A DNA stretch of 64,000 nt. Source: Phyto melanocephala. Taxonomy: Eukaryota; Arthropoda; Insecta; Diptera; Rhinophoridae. Below are positions 1 to 10,745 of this stretch, piece by piece. Below the pieces are notes generated by a model. That model had not been told where the DNA came from, did not search any database, and saw only the letters and a list, made by a program, of their open reading frames with translations. Location of the stretch: assembly GCA_941918925.1 (NCBI GenBank), contig OW799235.1:46124701-46188700 (forward strand), read 5' to 3'. Made by a program: the position numbers and the translations under genes. Numbering within the stretch: the first letter of the stretch is position 1; every line of letters starts with the position of its first letter.

Positions 1-8
1 GCCGATTA

Positions 9-737
9 ATGGCGAATATAGGAGGCCCACGACAAAATAAGAGAAAGTTGCTGATGGAGACAAGTAATGGTATTCTCCTATATGGTAGTGAGATCTGGGG
101 CGAGAGTATTAGGAGAAATAGGATAAATATGCTATTTGCGGTACAGAGAACATACGCACTGCGGATAGCTTCTGCTTATCGTACAGTATCAACGGCAGCC
201 ATCCTTGTTTTATCGGGAACTATTCCGATAGATTTGCAAATAGGAGAAAGGATAAAGATATGGCGGAAAAAACAGAACGGCAGTTTTGAACAGGGTGATA
301 GAGAGTTCATAAGACAGGAGACCATTCAAAGTTGGCAGGAAAAATGGAACGAGGAAACGACAGCTAGATGGATGAGGAAACTACTCCCAGATATTAACAT
401 CTGGGTAAAAAGGGTAACCGGAGAAGTAAACTACTATCTGACACAAATGATATCTGGTCATGGATACTTCAGGAAGTACCTGTATAACATAGGAAAGTGC
501 AGCACACCATACTGTTTATATGAAGACGAAGACATAATCGACGACGCTAAACACACCTTTTTCGAATGCTGTAAATGGGCTGAAAAGAGAACAGAATTGG
601 AGAACTTTATGGGCGAAATAAATGCTGAGAGCATAATTGATCGCATGGTACGGAATGAGGGAAATTGGCAAGCAGTATCAAGATACTGCGAGTACATATT
701 GAAAAGGAAAAAACCTGATCTGGATGAAGCAGATTAG
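9..737 (+). pseudogene. R1-type LINE, C-terminal part of ORF2
   Basis: This open frame is the C-terminal end of the reverse transcriptase protein of a non-LTR retrotransposon, cut at its 5' side by the window or by truncation. It carries the post-RT segment typical of R1-type elements (LLYGSEIW, ALRIASAYRTVS) and the terminal stretch GEVNYYLTQMISGHGYF. A cysteine/histidine cluster follows (roughly C at residues 161 and 165, then HTFFECCKW), as in the C-terminal nucleic-acid-binding motif of this clade. No RNase H domain is present, unlike the LOA-type LINEs elsewhere in the window. The true N-terminus lies upstream and the listed methionine is only the first in the window. A 3' UTR and poly(A) follow directly. 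Assignment to the R1 group is by motif recognition. Confidence 0.8.
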
Positions 738-1025
738 GGACTGAAGGCAGATAGGCGAGGACCTGGACGCAGGTCAACACGGACTGGGGCTGCAGAAACG
801 GCCAAAGGGAAACCACCCCGAAGTAATGCATTACAGCGGTCCCGGGGTGGAATCATTTCCGGAGGAGGACAAAGGGGGGTTTTTTAGTCGGTATACCACG
901 CTGGGGAGCCCGACATACCACAGATGGTGACGACCGATCGTGGATGCAGAAATGCATTTTTTTATCTCCTTTCCCGCAAAAAAAAAAAAAAAAAAAAAAA
1001 AAAAATTATTATTATTATTATAAAG
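738..1025 (+). repeat. LINE 3' UTR with poly(A) and (ATT)n tail
   Basis: A GC-richer 3' untranslated region follows the LINE stop codon. It ends in an uninterrupted A tract at 978-1005 and a short ATT microsatellite to about 1021, the signature of target-primed reverse transcription. A different LINE fragment begins immediately after at about 1026. Confidence 0.75.
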
Positions 1026-2195
1026 TAGAAAGGCGCCTGGTCCGGACGGAATTCCAGCAGAAATCCTCAAAATACTCGTCGAGGAGAAACCGGATATGCT
1101 TTTGAGAATGTACAATGGTTGCCTACAGGATGGTGTCTTTCCGGAAGTTTGGAAAAAGACAAAGACTTGTGCTGATAAGCAAGGGGAAAGGGAACAAAGA
1201 GTCACCATCAGCGTATAGACCCTTGTGCATGCTTGACACCGCGGCTAAACTTCTTGAACTACTGCTTAAACCTCGGATACATGCGGCTGTGGAAAGTGCT
1301 GGAGGCCTTTCCACGAGACAATATGGATTTAGGACTGGAAGGTCCACAATAGGCGCGATCGAAGAAGTTATAGAGGGTGTCCAACGAGCACAGACGGGGA
1401 ACCATTTTTCAAGGCGCATTGTCTTATTGGCGACTCTTGACGTTAGAAATGCCTTCAACAGCGCAACATGGGCCGACATGATAGAGGCTCTGGAGACACG
1501 GTTTAGAGCACCAGCATACATAATGAGGATGATAAAGAGTTACCTGAGCAACCGTATACTTATATACGAAAATGCTGGTAGGACACGGGAAAAGCAGGTT
1601 ACCGCAGGAGCAGCACAGGGCTCGATTCTAGGTCCTGAATATCAGTTATGATGATATCCTGCATATCGAGATGCCAGATGACACCTACCTGGTGGGTTAT
1701 GCCGACGACATTGTGGCCGTTATTGCAGCACGTAACATGGAAGAAGCTCAGAGAAAGCTTAACCAAGTTATGCTTAAGGCGAAGTTATGGCTGGATTCCC
1801 ACAACCTTAAGCTAGCCACGGAGAAAACGGAACTTCTAATCATTACAAGGAAGCATTCCCCTTTAGAGGTGGACATGAGGGTCTTGTCTGAGACAATTAA
1901 GACAAGCAAGTGGATTAAATATCTAGGTTTAAGGCTGGATAATAGATTAACGTTTCGAGACCAACTCGAATATGCTGCAACTAAAGCGGCTCAGGTGACG
2001 GTTTCTCTCAGCAGACTTATGGCAAATACTGGGGCCCAAGCTATTCCAGGAGGAAACTGATGATGGCAACGACCCAGTCAATCCTTTTATATGGGTGCGA
2101 AATCTGGGCTGATGCTTTAAGGGCAAAGTATAGAAGAAAGATGCTGGCTGATGTACAACGCACCTCTGCTCTGAGAGTAGCCTCAGCATATCGTA
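1026..2195 (+). pseudogene. R1-type LINE reverse transcriptase fragment
   Basis: A second R1-type LINE, starting inside the RT domain and cut off before its C-terminus. Recognisable RT blocks in order are KAPGPDGIPAEIL (about 1030), YRPLCMLDTAAKLLE (about 1215), GFRTGRSTIGAIEE (about 1330), LATLDVRNAFNSA (about 1430), AAQGSILGP (about 1610) and the catalytic box GYADDIVAV (about 1697). The C-terminal LLYGCEIWADAL lies at about 2085. The frame shifts near 1155, is lost near 1640 and changes again near 2045, so it cannot encode a working enzyme. The YADD motif itself survives. At about 2196 the sequence passes without a break into a copia-type gag gene. Confidence 0.85.
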
Positions 2196-3600
2196 TGCCT
2201 GTAGAAAATTCAAAGGAAAAATTAACGGTCGATATGATAAAAAATCTGTTGTTGCAAGACGTCAAGTTTGTTGAAAAAACAGATAATAGAACAGCTTTGC
2301 ATTCGAATAGAAATTTTAAAAAGAACGAAATTCAATGCTATAATTGCAAGAAATATGGACATATTTCAAGAAATTGTCAAGCAAAAATAAAGAAAAGTAA
2401 TAGTGGTAAAAATAATAGTGATGAAAAATTGAAAGCAACAATATTCATCATCGTTAATGGCGGTTTATATTAAAAGCATGCAAGTTCGTGAAAAAGTAAA
2501 GGAAGACCAAGTCAAAATTAAACAAAAAAATTGGATTGTTGACAGTGGGGCAAGCAACCATATGATGAATAATTGTGATTATATGTATAACAAGAAAGTT
2601 TTGAAAGATAACAAGATTTTAATTGCAAACAATAGTGTACAACAAGTTGAATGTGTTGGTGATGTCGATGTAACAATTGTTGATAAAAATTCAAAAAAAT
2701 TTAGCAATTAAAGATGATATTCAACATCTTTAATATTGCAAATATGTGCGCAAATTTATTGTGGGTTAAGCAAATGACTTATAATGGCAAAACAGTAATA
2801 TTTGAAAGTGGGTCATGTAAAATTATTGATAGAAATGAAAATGTGGTAGTAAAAGCCAAAATCGTAGATGAACTTTATCAAGTTAAGTATGAAATTAATA
2901 CAAATGAAGAAAAATTGTTTCTAGGCCATATATGCAAAATAATTTGCTAGAAGTTAAGAAAGCAAACTATGGCGTAGATTTTGAAGGAGAAATTAATGAA
3001 CAGTGTGTAACATGTGTGAAAGGTAAACAAATTCGAAGACCCAACAAAGATGAAGGTACAAAATCAACGGAATTGTTACGGTTGATATATTTGGATCTTA
3101 TTGGACCCCTGAATATGAGCTCATTTTCTGGATCAAGATCCTTATTAACGTTTGTAGACGATTTTTAAAGAAAAGTTTTTGTCCGTTGAAAAACAAGTCG
3201 TATGTTTTTTAAATCAACGTTTTTGAGCCGAAGCAGCAAATACATCGAGTTTTTTGATAAACAGAATTCCTTGTCGAGGTAAAAGTCGTAGTCCTGAAGA
3301 AATATTGTCAGGTCTCTGTCTGAATTTAAAGTTTTTTTTCGCGTGTTTGGATGTCCTGCTTTGTCTCTTGTTCCTTAAGAAAAACGATTCAAGTTAAATT
3401 CAAAATTAGTAGAATGTATAATGGTTGAATGCAGTTCTGATAGCAAGGTCTATAGATTATTAAATCCAAAAAATAATATGATTATAATAAGCCAAGACGT
3501 TGTGTTTTTGGAACAAAATAAATTTAACAGAAAGAGAAATGATTATTTTCTAGTACTTTTGCAAGGTGAAAATGCCAGAGTAATGATGCATTTGAATTGA
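2196..3600 (+). pseudogene. copia (Ty1-type) retrotransposon relic: gag, protease, integrase
   Basis: The gag end shows a CCHC zinc knuckle (CYNCKKYGHISRNC, about 2335-2378). The protease follows with its active-site motif WIVDSGASNHMM (about 2532), then a pre-integrase region and integrase start (CVTCVKGKQIRRPN at about 3006, then LDLIGPL and SRSLLTFVDDF near 3090-3165). After a stop at 3166-3168 the frame is lost, but the copia integrase tail can still be read at about 3340-3550 in pieces (FGCPALSLVP, KVYRLLNPKNN, ISQDVVFLEQ). RT and RNase H regions and both LTRs are absent. The order protease then integrase identifies the copia superfamily. Two 1-nt frame changes occur between 2455 and 2950. 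Confidence 0.85.
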
Positions 3601-4371
3601 CATCATCGATTTTCTAATAGTTTTAAATGTCAAAGAAAACATTATGCAATTTTCTGAAAATTCAAGTAGTTCCAAAACGGGACACCACTAACAAATCATA
3701 GAAAAATTTTATAATTCCAAAAAAATCATTTATAATTTTTATCTTATTTTATTTAATAAAATCAACAATAACACAAATTGTGTAAAATTCAGAATTATTT
3801 TATAATAAATATAGTTAATATTAATAGGAACGTCAAATATTTCATATTTAACTATTTTAGTATTTAGTTTTAAATTCATATTTTTTATTACTTTTCGCAG
3901 CTTTTATTAAATCTATGTTCGAAGTACATAATAAGCTCAACAACATATTATAAATTTATTTATGTCGACAAAAATATTTTTGATTTCCTGCTTTTTTCTT
4001 TTGAAATTTTTTTTATGTTTTGAAATATTGTATTGTATTGTATTGTTAATTGTTTAACTTATAATAGTTTTCCCTGAAAAAGCTACCAAATGTTAAAGCG
4101 AAATGTCGGCTAGTGTCGGTATAAAAAAAATTTTTCAAGATTTATTCTTCATTTATCACAATTAAAAAATTCTTTGTAAAAATAAAAAGAATATTTAATA
4201 TGAACTCAAGCCTGATTAAAAATTTAAAAAAATTAATTTTTTATATAATAAAACTGATATCAAGCTCGTATGTAAGGACAATATATTTATAAAGAAAAAT
4301 CAAAGAAAGTAAATTATATTAATATGCATATATTAACAAAAACATTTTAATTTTAATAAATTTACACTTAC
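3601..4371. other. AT-rich non-coding stretch
   Basis: No coding similarity is visible. A motif near 4066-4130 (GCGAAATGTCGGCTAG) resembles the tails of some insect repeats, but no boundaries or target duplication could be found. Confidence 0.5.
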
Positions 4372-4486
4372 CTCGCACTATCTGTCCTGCTTTCAAATAT
4401 TTTGCCTTTAAACTTCCAAGTACAATTTTTGTTACTTGAAAAGCACACGAGCGTAAAATTTTCCCCTAAAGGGATTTCTATTAATC
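4372..4486 (-). CDS. candidate host exon, Ig-like domain half
   Basis: Read on the minus strand, a pyrimidine-rich tract ending TTTTTATTTCTAG precedes 4486 and the consensus donor GAG|GTAAGT follows 4372, giving a 115-nt exon. It encodes LIEIPLGENFTLVCF and then NCTWKFKGKIFESRTDSA. This resembles the B-C strand half of an immunoglobulin domain, with a cysteine in LVC and a tryptophan about nine residues later. The exon starts in phase 1, common for Ig-domain exons, and ends in phase 2. No neighbouring exon was recognised, which is expected if introns here are many kilobases long. Family and gene are unknown. It could be a chance open frame, but splice signals, phase and domain pattern agree. 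Confidence 0.5.
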
Positions 4487-5212
4487 CTAGAAATAAAAAC
4501 ATATTGAAATAAGTATATTTTGGTATGTGTTCTAAAACATTTATGATTTTCAAATAAATATTATAAATATATGTTAGTAATGAATTAATAACAAGTAAGA
4601 ACGCTTATTCGCTTATTGTGTCGAATCTTATATATGCTTTACACAGTTTGTACAATCATATACATACATATGTAAGTATGTATTTGCCGGTAATCGACCG
4701 ATTGAATCAATACTTTTTTCATAGTGCCATTCAAAAAACAGGTCAAGAAGTTTCCTATGAGCTGCAAAAATTTACTTTGTAGTATAATAGAGGAGTTCGT
4801 GGTTTTTTGCACATATCTCAGCCGCTAATGGGTCGAAAATTTGATTTTTAATAGAAAAATTTGAAAGCATTTCTGAAAAATTATACCACATGAGTCCGTA
4901 GAATATGTGAATGCTTCAAAAAGTTGTCAAAAGTAACGCTAACACGGATGGCCAGGCAAACTTCTTGTTTTATTGTTTTGTTATCTTCGCATTTTTACAA
5001 TACACACTTTAGAAATCTTATGAATTTAACAGAGGGCGACCAATGCATTTAACAGAAAATAAGACAAAGACAGCATTAACACCAACAATATGATTGCAAA
5101 TATCTAGTTAAACATTTTTGTACAGCTGCGATATTATATTTACTTTAATTGTCTTTTTTTTTAATAAATTATGTTTTATGTTGCAATGTATAGTACTTAA
5201 TTAAAAACAAAT
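4487..5212. repeat. non-coding, with a degenerate interspersed-repeat piece
   Basis: A degraded copy of the window's recurring repeat lies around 4593-4700 (AACAAGTAAGAACGC then TCGAATCTTATATATGC). The remainder, to the MITE at 5213, shows no coding or structural signal. Confidence 0.4.
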
Positions 5213-5470
5213 CTGTGGTTTTCATGGGCAACCACGTATGTCTTAAAATCAAATTTTTCAGGAGAGCTACAAAACCGTATTAGTGCTGAACGATTTTTGA
5301 ATATATATAGAAGTTACGTTGTTATGACATTAAAATAATCGGAATGGGTGACCCATCTTATTTGAGAAATTTTCAAAAACCAAGTAGAGGCCGTTTAAAA
5401 CCAATAAATATGGCATTATTAACTTAAAATCGTATAAACTGAACATACGCGGTTGCCCATGAAAACACAG
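5213..5470. mobile_element. 258-bp MITE with 20-bp inverted ends
   Basis: The left end CTGTGGTTTTCATGGGCAAC is matched in inverse at the right end (GTTGCCCATGAAAACACAG, ending 5470). AAAT flanks both sides (5209-5212 and 5471-5474), consistent with a 4-bp target duplication. It has no coding capacity. The superfamily cannot be assigned, and a 4-bp duplication alone is weak evidence. Confidence 0.65.
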
Positions 5471-5805
5471 AAATAACAGTATTTAAATTGAAATGTATTA
5501 ATTGACAAAAAAATTATATGTAAGTAAAATTCAGTGTAAAATCTGTTATCATACTGTTGCTATTTTATTTACTTAATTATAATCAAGGCGTGTCAAAACG
5601 GAGTCATATAGACTCCACTTGACTGTTTGGTATGTTAACCAACATATTCAAGGCGAATTCACATCAGGTGATGTTATGAAGCCAGCTGATCGTTTTTTAA
5701 ACGGCACAATGTCGAAGTTCGTTTATATTTAAATTAATTTTCATGTGCGTTGGTTGAACAATTTTTTAAAACTGGTTAAATTTGTGAAAACAATATAAAA
5801 ATATT
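5471..5805. other. AT-rich non-coding stretch
   Basis: Nothing recognisable lies between the MITE and the tandem repeats. Confidence 0.5.
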
Positions 5806-6775
5806 AATTATATTTATTTGGTTGTTGGGTTTAAGCTGGTTTATATGCATTTCACTGGTGCTTATGCCAGATCATCAGTAAACCTTTACCAAATTCTTGA
5901 AAAAGTTTAAAATTTTTATAAGTTATATTTTTAAATTCTCATTAACAAAATGAGAATTCAAAAATAAAACAAAAAAACTATAAAAAACTTTTTCAAAAAC
6001 CCAACCAACAATTTTTCAATTTTAATCTATTTTATTTTTCTAATCCCTTTAGCATTTGGCTAACCGTTGGTTAACACTAAATGCTTATAAGGGCAACCGA
6101 AAAATAAAATCTTTATTTTAGTTAATTTACTAAATTATTAAGGATATGCTCCCATAATTTTTCAATTATATTTATTTGGTTGTTGGGTTTAAGCTGGTTT
6201 ATATGCATTTCACTGGTGCTTATGCCAGATCATCAGTAAACCTTTACCAAATTCTTGAAAAAGTTTAAAATTTTTATAAGTTATATTTTTAAATTCTCAT
6301 TAACAAAATGAGAATTCAAAAATAAAACAAAAAAACTATAAAAAACTTTTTCAAAAACCCAACCAACAATTTTTCAATTTTAATCTATTTTATTTTTCTA
6401 ATCCCTTTAGCATTTGGCTAACCGTTGGTTAACACTAAATGCTTATAAGGGCAACCGAAAAATAAAATCTTTATTTTAGTTAATTTACTAAATTATTTAG
6501 GATATGCTCCCATAATTTTTCAATTATATTTATTTGGTTGTTGGGTTTAAGCTGGTTTATATGCATTTCACTGGTGCTTATGCCAGATCATCAGTAAACC
6601 TTTACCCAAATTCTTGAAAAAGTTTAAAATTTTTATAAGTTATATTTTTAAATTCTCATTAACAAAATGAGAATTCAAAAATAAAAAAATAAAAAACTAC
6701 AAAAAACTTTTTCAAAAACCCAACCAACAATTTTTAAATTTTAATTTATTTTATTTTTCTAATCCCTTTTAGAAG
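5806..6775 (+). repeat. three tandem copies of a 358-bp unit upstream of BEL gag
   Basis: The motif GGTTGTTGGGTTTAAGC recurs at 5820, 6178 and 6536, an exact 358-bp period. The third copy stops after CTAATCCCTTTT. Each unit contains strong foldback sequence: AATTCTCATT pairs with AATGAGAATT, AGCATTT with AAATGCT, and the outer GGTTGTTGGGTTT with AAACCCAACC. Each unit also holds a branch-point-like CTAAT, a pyrimidine tract and AG, resembling a 3' splice site. The block abuts the gag start at 6784, so it may be an amplified leader or part of an LTR of the BEL element. It could also be an unrelated satellite-like array. Confidence 0.8.
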
Positions 6776-6783
6776 ATTATTCT

Positions 6784-7367
6784 ATGCATACCCTCGAAAT
6801 CCACAAAGAAGAAATCCTACGCCTATGGACTGATTTCAGATCAGCATATGATACAGTGCTAGAAAAAGTCGATAAAGTAAAAAAGGAATTCCCCCTGGAA
6901 ACCCTGTCATCTCGTTTTTTCTCCACCTTTGAAGTTTATAGTAAACTGCTTGCGAAGGTTAATGAACTCTTAGAAAATCTGTCACAAAAGTCACGAGATG
7001 TGTCAGTAGCCACAACTTCGCATATCTAACCTGACTCCACTCCCCACATATCTGTACCTCCACGTGACACTGAAGTATTTTATGGTAACTACAAGTCATG
7101 GCCAACATTTCGCGATATGTTCACGGCCCTCTACGGGTACAACAAACGCCTCACTACCGTGGAAAAATGTGTCACCTATTAAATAAGACGCAGGGAGAAG
7201 CCCGTGAACTCCTTAAAACCTGCCCAATCACAAACGACGGCTTTGACATGGCTTGGAAGAATCTCGTCCATCGCTATGAGAACAAACGAGTTCTGGTCAA
7301 TGCCCAATTGAAGTCCCTTTTTAATTTATCATCTAGATATATATTTGTTCTACTTGTTTACGCTTAA
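6784..7367 (+). pseudogene. BEL/Pao retrotransposon gag region
   Basis: The first ATG downstream of the tandem repeats opens an 81-residue frame (6784-7029) with a coiled-coil-like, charged N-terminal gag segment (EILRLWTDFRSAYDTVLEKV). After a stop at 7027-7029 the frame continues as [17 protein letters not shown] (about 7073), then shifts to [17 protein letters not shown] and FDMAWKNLVHRYENKRVL (about 7165-7300). These motifs characterise the BEL/Pao capsid region. The product would bind retrotransposon RNA and assemble particles. At least one stop and two frame changes disable it. Confidence 0.8.
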
Positions 7368-8740
7368 TCTGTGGGAGCATTCGATACCCCACACCTCTGA
7401 CCATACCTACCTGGAAAGAGATGGATGCTGTCTTGACGTCTAGATTTCAAATCCTGGAATCCGTTGCAGACATTCGCTCTCATTCTCAAGCTCCCATGCT
7501 TCAAATTCTAATAAATCTAATAACCAAAAGAGAACAAATCCAACTGTTCAAAAGAAAATAATAGTTATATTAGAATGTCAAACAATCAACAATCCAGACA
7601 AATGCTCTCTATGTTTAGAGTCACATCCCTTGAGATTGTGCCCCAAACTCCTCAGAATGTCAGTTGACAATCGCTTTAACGTCGTCAAACAACAAAATCG
7701 ATGCGCAAATTGTCTCGGAACCTCCCATGAGTATAGAAATGTAAGTCGCTTTCTATGCAACGTGTGCAAAAAAAAAACACCACTCTTAACTCCACCGCGT
7801 TGGGCCCACTTTTGGGCTGTTTTTAAACCCGATATCACTACCACTATGTTACGTGTAGTGTTTAATGCCTCAAGTCCCACATCGAATGGAATAAGTCTTA
7901 ACGACCTACCTCACCCCGGTCCTATATTACAAGCTAACCTAACTATTCTTGTACTTCGATGCAGGCTTTAATGCGGACATAGAAAAAATGTACCAACAAA
8001 TCCCCGTAAATCCCTCTCAAACCACTTATCAACGAATAGTTTTTCGTAACTCCCCCAACGAGCAAGCTCAAGACTAGAAATTTAACACAGTTACCTCTGG
8101 TGTATACTGTGCCCCGTATTTACCTATCAGAATTCTGTTGGAGCTGGCTAAGGAATGTGCGCCAAATCATACTCAAGTCGCTAAGGTCCTTGAAAATTAT
8201 ATGTCCGCCGAATTTTTGCTTCATAAGTGGACAGCAAACAATGAGGGTTTGAAAGTGAAGGTTTTATATTCACACACCTCTTGGTCTCCTTACCCCGTCG
8301 CTAAAAGTTAAATTTGTCTCCTTACCCCGTTTAGAATTGTGTGGAGCAGAAATATTAGCTACTATAATCGAAACCATTCAACCGCAACTCCCCTTGAGTG
8401 GCTATAAACTTTCCTTATGGACAGATACAACTATCGTCCCTGCTTGGTTGCAAAAATCCCCAATAAATGGAAAACCTTTGTCGAAAACTGAATCTCCTCG
8501 ATTGTAGAAAAGGTAAAGGTAAGCAGTGTGTCATGGGTTCACCTCGCTTCAAAATATAACCCTGCTGATATAGCTTCTCGTGGACTCACCATACCTGAAC
8601 TTTCCTAAAACGACTTATAGTGGCATGGACCGCCGTGGTTAAGACGTCCTTATACAGAATGGCCACCACGAACCTCCAATTTTTCCACCGAAAACGAGGT
8701 ACGACCGATTCGAGTTTATGATAGTGACACTTTGTAGATG
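7368..8740 (+). pseudogene. BEL/Pao pol: zinc knuckle, RT and RNase H fragments
   Basis: Past the gag region a cysteine-rich segment (CSLCLESHPLRLCP then NRCANCLGTSHEY, 7597-7735) is the zinc-binding region of BEL polyproteins. RT pieces follow: RVVFNASSPTSNGISLNDLP (about 7852), YQQIPVNPSQTTYQRIVFRN (about 7990) and SGVYCAPYLPIR (about 8098). RNase H and connection pieces include SLWTDTTIVPAWLQ (about 8413) and VSWVHLASKYNPADIASRGL (about 8533). The protease and much of the RT are missing, and stops are scattered throughout. The order is normal for BEL elements. Coding similarity stops near 8735, where an unrelated block intervenes, and resumes near 10750. Confidence 0.8.
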
Positions 8741-10745
8741 ACAATTATTTTATTTTTTTTGTGAGCTAAATTGTATATGGTGCAAACTTGGTTCTTTGGC
8801 TGCAGGAATTTTATACCTTATATATATTTTTTTCTGTTATAAAATTAATTTAAATTTGTATTGAGCAAGCTTTGCTTTTAAAATTTTCCTGTTTTTTGAA
8901 ATTTTGAAATATTTGTTTTATGGAAAGAAAGTTTTTGAACTAGAAAGTCAATTGTGAAAAATTAAGAAAATTAGTGAATATTGTACAATTCCTGGTGGAG
9001 TAAAGAACAATTAAATATATTGAAATTAATACCGGACTTGAGAAGTAAAAAAAATACATATTAACGTTACGTATAGTTCATCTTGGACAATCGGAAATCA
9101 GATAAGGGAAAATTCTGTAATTTGGTACAGCAAAGTACTGCTTATTTGTTCTCCTCAAGTTTTTGGAGCTTAAGTAACTTTTCCCAAATTTGTTTGTGCT
9201 ATATATTTACGGGTTGAAATAATTATTATAATCTTATTTTTGTTTTAATTACACTAATTACTTTTGCATTCATTATCTTAGTTTTTGTCTTTGTTCTAAT
9301 TTTAAATCTATCTTAATTTGTTAATGATTACATAATTGTTTTTTTATATACCTATTTAACGATTTAATACTTAAAATTACCAATATTTAAATAAAACAAC
9401 CATATAAACAAATACACCTCACAAATATATAATGGGCCAATTCAAAGTAGACTCTCATATTGTACTATGTCATATAATTCATATTAATATGACTAGTGAC
9501 ACCTTTTGTTAACAAATTATGTGTTTAATACAAGAAAGAAGACAAAGAGATGACGCTGTTAAAAATTGTATGTATACAGGAAAGAAGAAAATAGAAAATA
9601 TTCTCTCTGAGAGGTGAGAAGCGAAGAAATTCTCTCTGAGAGACAGTATGGTTAAAAGTATAACATAAACAATTTCTTATACATAGGAAACAAATGTGTA
9701 AAGTCATATTATTTTTTTTGTATGGAAATTATTAACAAAAATTTTATGCATGCATAAAATAATATGAAATAGTACAAATATGACTGATATGCAACCACTT
9801 TGAATTGGCCCAATGTAATATACTCCCACATATAAAACAAAACACACACACACCTACATATACACATAAACAACAAAGACACAAAAACGGAAACAGTATC
9901 ACACACACATACTTATTAAATTAATCTTAATATTTTCGCTCATGAATAATAATTAACGCAACTATTCTACGGTCATCCGGCACCTGCTGACTCCGATGGA
10001 TTACGTAACGTAAGTTGAGCTATTAATATATATATTTTTTTAATTACTCTAAACACTCAATTCTTGAGTAATAAATATAATATGAATATTATCTTCTACT
10101 ATCATAACGTATAATTTTCACTCAATTTTTTTATTAAATTGTATATGCAACACAGGTTGTTATACTTGATAAATTTCATTTATACTTTATAAACTTGAGA
10201 AAATATTCATATTATCTTAATTTGTTTGTATACACGAATACATATACACACATATGTACAATAATGAAATACTTCTACATATCTTCACACTTTTTTTTAA
10301 TTATTCATATACGAGATTTAAAATTCATATGCACTTAAATATTGTTTTTTTTTATTTTTCCAAATAATAACTTTTTTACCTTGTAGTAATTAAAATATAA
10401 AATTATATAATTTATTTTTATAAATAAATAACATTTTAAATTGATGTAAACCAGAATGGAATCGTGAATTTTTTTGTTATTTTATACGAAAAGTGAAGTA
10501 AAAGATATGGGGTAGAAAGGTAAATAATAGTTTAATATAAATTTTAATAAGGGCTGACATTAAAATTTTGGTATGGTCAGCATGGAGGGTGGGTCTAAGA
10601 AAAGTATAGCAAATACCATCTAAATCTATACAGACAGTCATCATCGACAATTTCTACTCCGTTTTCGTACAGTGTAAATAATTACTTGTTTTTATAGTGG
10701 CTACCTAAGGTAAAAGTCACTAGTAACTGATTCATTTTTTTTATA
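8741..10745. other. 2-kb AT-rich block interrupting the BEL element
   Basis: BEL similarity ends near 8735 and resumes after about 10745. The intervening DNA has no transposase-like frame. It contains one MITE (9434-9811). No terminal inverted repeats or target duplication for the whole block could be seen, so it may be an old insertion or recombination product. Confidence 0.45.
9434..9811. mobile_element. 378-bp MITE, ends GGGCCAATTCAAAGT
   Basis: The left end GGGCCAATTCAAAGT is exactly inverted at the right end (ACTTTGAATTGGCCC, ending 9811). AAT lies on both sides as a possible 3-bp duplication. Inside, the motif TTCTCTCTGAGAG occurs twice (about 9600 and 9631). No coding capacity. Confidence 0.7.

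Noticed and set aside
5806..6775. Possible CRISPR-like array
   Set aside because: The unit is 358 bp with no spacers and only three copies in a eukaryotic context. It is an ordinary tandem repeat.
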